This document shows positions 5,013 to 5,562 of a stretch of DNA of 5,562 nucleotides, piece after piece. Position 1 is the stretch's first letter; the number at the start of each line of letters is the position of its first letter. The stretch covers positions 1 through 5,562 of the forward strand of contig JBDUBI010000030.1 of NCBI GenBank assembly GCA_040004225.1. Direction: 5' to 3'. The notes beneath the pieces are model-generated. The model searched no databases. It was not told where the DNA came from and saw only the letters and a program-made list of their open reading frames with translations. The translations under genes and the position numbers were made by a program. The stretch comes from JALYUA01 sp040004225 (GTDB taxonomy: Bacteria; Acidobacteriota; Thermoanaerobaculia; UBA5066; Gp7-AA6).

Positions 5013-5318
5013 ATGTCACACCGGTACATGAAAGAAATTCTCGGTCTGTCTTCGCCGGCGGGCTGGTCCCTCCTCGGGGCCGCGGCGCTTCTGCTTGCGC
5101 TCCTGGTCATCTCGTTTCGATCGCGGTCTTACGTTTTCTGCCAGTACCTCGCGACGATGACCGGGATCAGCCTGCGGCCGTCGGAGGTCCGGGACGCGCA
5201 TCGGCGGGGCGGCAAGGAAGGCGTCCGCGAGCTCTTTCTCGACCTGATCATCCGGGAAGACCTGAAGCACGGGCCCGTCACGATTCCGGACGGCGCCGAC
5301 GTCCACGTATCGAACTGA
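5013..5318 (+). CDS. Small single-pass membrane protein of unknown function
   Basis: A 101-residue protein that I do not recognise. It has one strong hydrophobic segment at about 15-35 (GWSLLGAAALLLALLVISF), flanked by basic residues on both sides (HRYMK before, RSRS after), then a mainly soluble C-terminal domain of about 60 residues with the regular-looking stretch FCQYLATMTGISLRPSEVRDAHRRGGKEGVRELFLDLIIREDLKHG (42-87) and a short polar tail. G/C-rich third codon positions and the amphipathic C-terminal helix pattern support a real gene. The start is uncertain: ATG 5013 gives the longest form, while ATG 5028 (five residues shorter, MKEILGL) fits the candidate promoter better. Neither has a ribosome site. 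It appears monocistronic and ends before a strong hairpin. An anchored regulatory or scaffold role is possible but not supported by any motif. Confidence 0.65.
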   Translation: MSHRYMKEILGLSSPAGWSLLGAAALLLALLVISFRSRSYVFCQYLATMTGISLRPSEVRDAHRRGGKEGVRELFLDLIIREDLKHGPVTIPDGADVHVSN

Positions 5319-5322
5319 CGCT

Positions 5323-5341
5323 CCGCCGGGCAACCCGGCGG
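5323..5341. terminator. Perfect 8-bp hairpin between convergent genes
   Basis: CCGCCGGG (5323-5330), a 3-base loop CAA, and CCCGGCGG (5334-5341) form an all-GC stem beginning four bases after the stop of the small membrane protein. The gene on the other side is convergent, so the hairpin could end or protect transcripts from both sides. It has no T-run on either strand, so it is not a standard intrinsic terminator. The rest of the gap to 5423 holds only a 10-bp palindrome GCTGCGCAGC (5376-5385). Confidence 0.5.
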
Positions 5342-5423
5342 CCGGCTGACCAGAGGCCTGTTCGAGTAATCACCTGCTGCGCAGCGGCGATGCTCCGGCC
5401 TCGCCGTGCTCGCGGACAGCCTC

Positions 5424-5562
5424 CTAGCTCTCGATCAGTCGGAACGTCGGGACCGGCTCGCGCCCCAGGACTCCTCTCAGCACCGTCGCGTGCAGGACCT
5501 CGTCGGACAGGATTCTTCCCGCGGAGGCTGAGAGCGCGCGGTCCTGGAAACGGTCGACGACG
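5424..5562 (-). CDS. C-terminal end of an unidentified gene cut by the window edge
   Basis: Read on the minus strand from 5561 to a TAG stop at 5426-5424, this frame is open for 45 codons. It begins VVDRFQDRALSASAGRILSD and ends REPVPTFRLIES. I counted 38 of 45 sense codons ending in G or C, as expected for a real gene here, and the composition (balanced Leu/Val/Ile with Asp/Glu/Arg) looks like an ordinary soluble C-terminus. The competing plus-strand frames read as Ser/Arg/Pro/Thr-rich and look like shadows. No family can be named from so short a piece; the start lies beyond the right edge. Confidence 0.55.
   Translation of the reverse strand, partial: VVDRFQDRALSASAGRILSDEVLHATVLRGVLGREPVPTFRLIES

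Noticed and set aside
5358..5370. GTTCGAGTA resembling a tRNA T-loop
   Set aside because: There are no flanking complementary T-stem bases, no acceptor stem and no anticodon arm at the right distance.
1..5562. Mobile element, CRISPR array, toxin-antitoxin or defence system
   Set aside because: No transposase, integrase, regularly spaced repeats, terminal inverted repeats or paired small toxin/antitoxin genes were found on either strand.

Overview
This is a high-GC window (GC-rich by eye, with strong G/C preference at third codon positions) and the genes are tightly packed. High GC, weak or absent Shine-Dalgarno sites at several starts, a TAnnnT box placed exactly where a leaderless mRNA would need it, and the gene families present fit a soil or sediment bacterium such as an Acidobacteriota-type lineage. 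The assignment is only a guess; no rRNA or other marker gene is present.

Layout, left to right. (1) 52-615 (+): a secreted chalcone isomerase-like (Chalcone_3 type) protein behind a leaderless-looking promoter. (2) 616-768: a gap between convergent genes with one weak hairpin. (3) 769-2430 (-): a probable two-gene unit transcribed leftwards. It starts with a small ABM-fold (antibiotic biosynthesis monooxygenase-like) protein and is followed, after a 66-bp spacer with a strong hairpin, by an FAD-dependent oxidoreductase that keeps the sequence hallmarks of flavin-dependent halogenases. (4) 2431-2495: a 65-bp divergent control region whose two candidate -10 boxes overlap. (5) 2496-4857 (+): a compact three-gene ABC importer of the glycine betaine/carnitine/choline (OpuC/OsmVWXY/Yeh) type, in the order ATPase, permease, substrate-binding protein. 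Each junction is a 4-base stop/start overlap (ATGA, then TTGA). (6) 4858-5012: a gap with a GC hairpin followed by a C-rich, G-poor stretch that could be a Rho-dependent terminator. (7) 5013-5318 (+): a small single-pass membrane protein of unknown function. (8) A perfect 8-bp hairpin, then the C-terminal 45 codons of an unidentified gene entering from the right edge on the minus strand (5424-5562).

Functionally, the importer is the clearest element: the binding protein captures a quaternary ammonium compound in the periplasm, the single permease (presumably a homodimer) moves it across the membrane, and the ATPase drives transport. The divergent redox pair has no evident metabolic link to the importer beyond sharing the control region. 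I found no phage, transposon, CRISPR, tRNA or rRNA feature and no convincing new multi-gene system. The most rewarding item is the halogenase-like flavoprotein.
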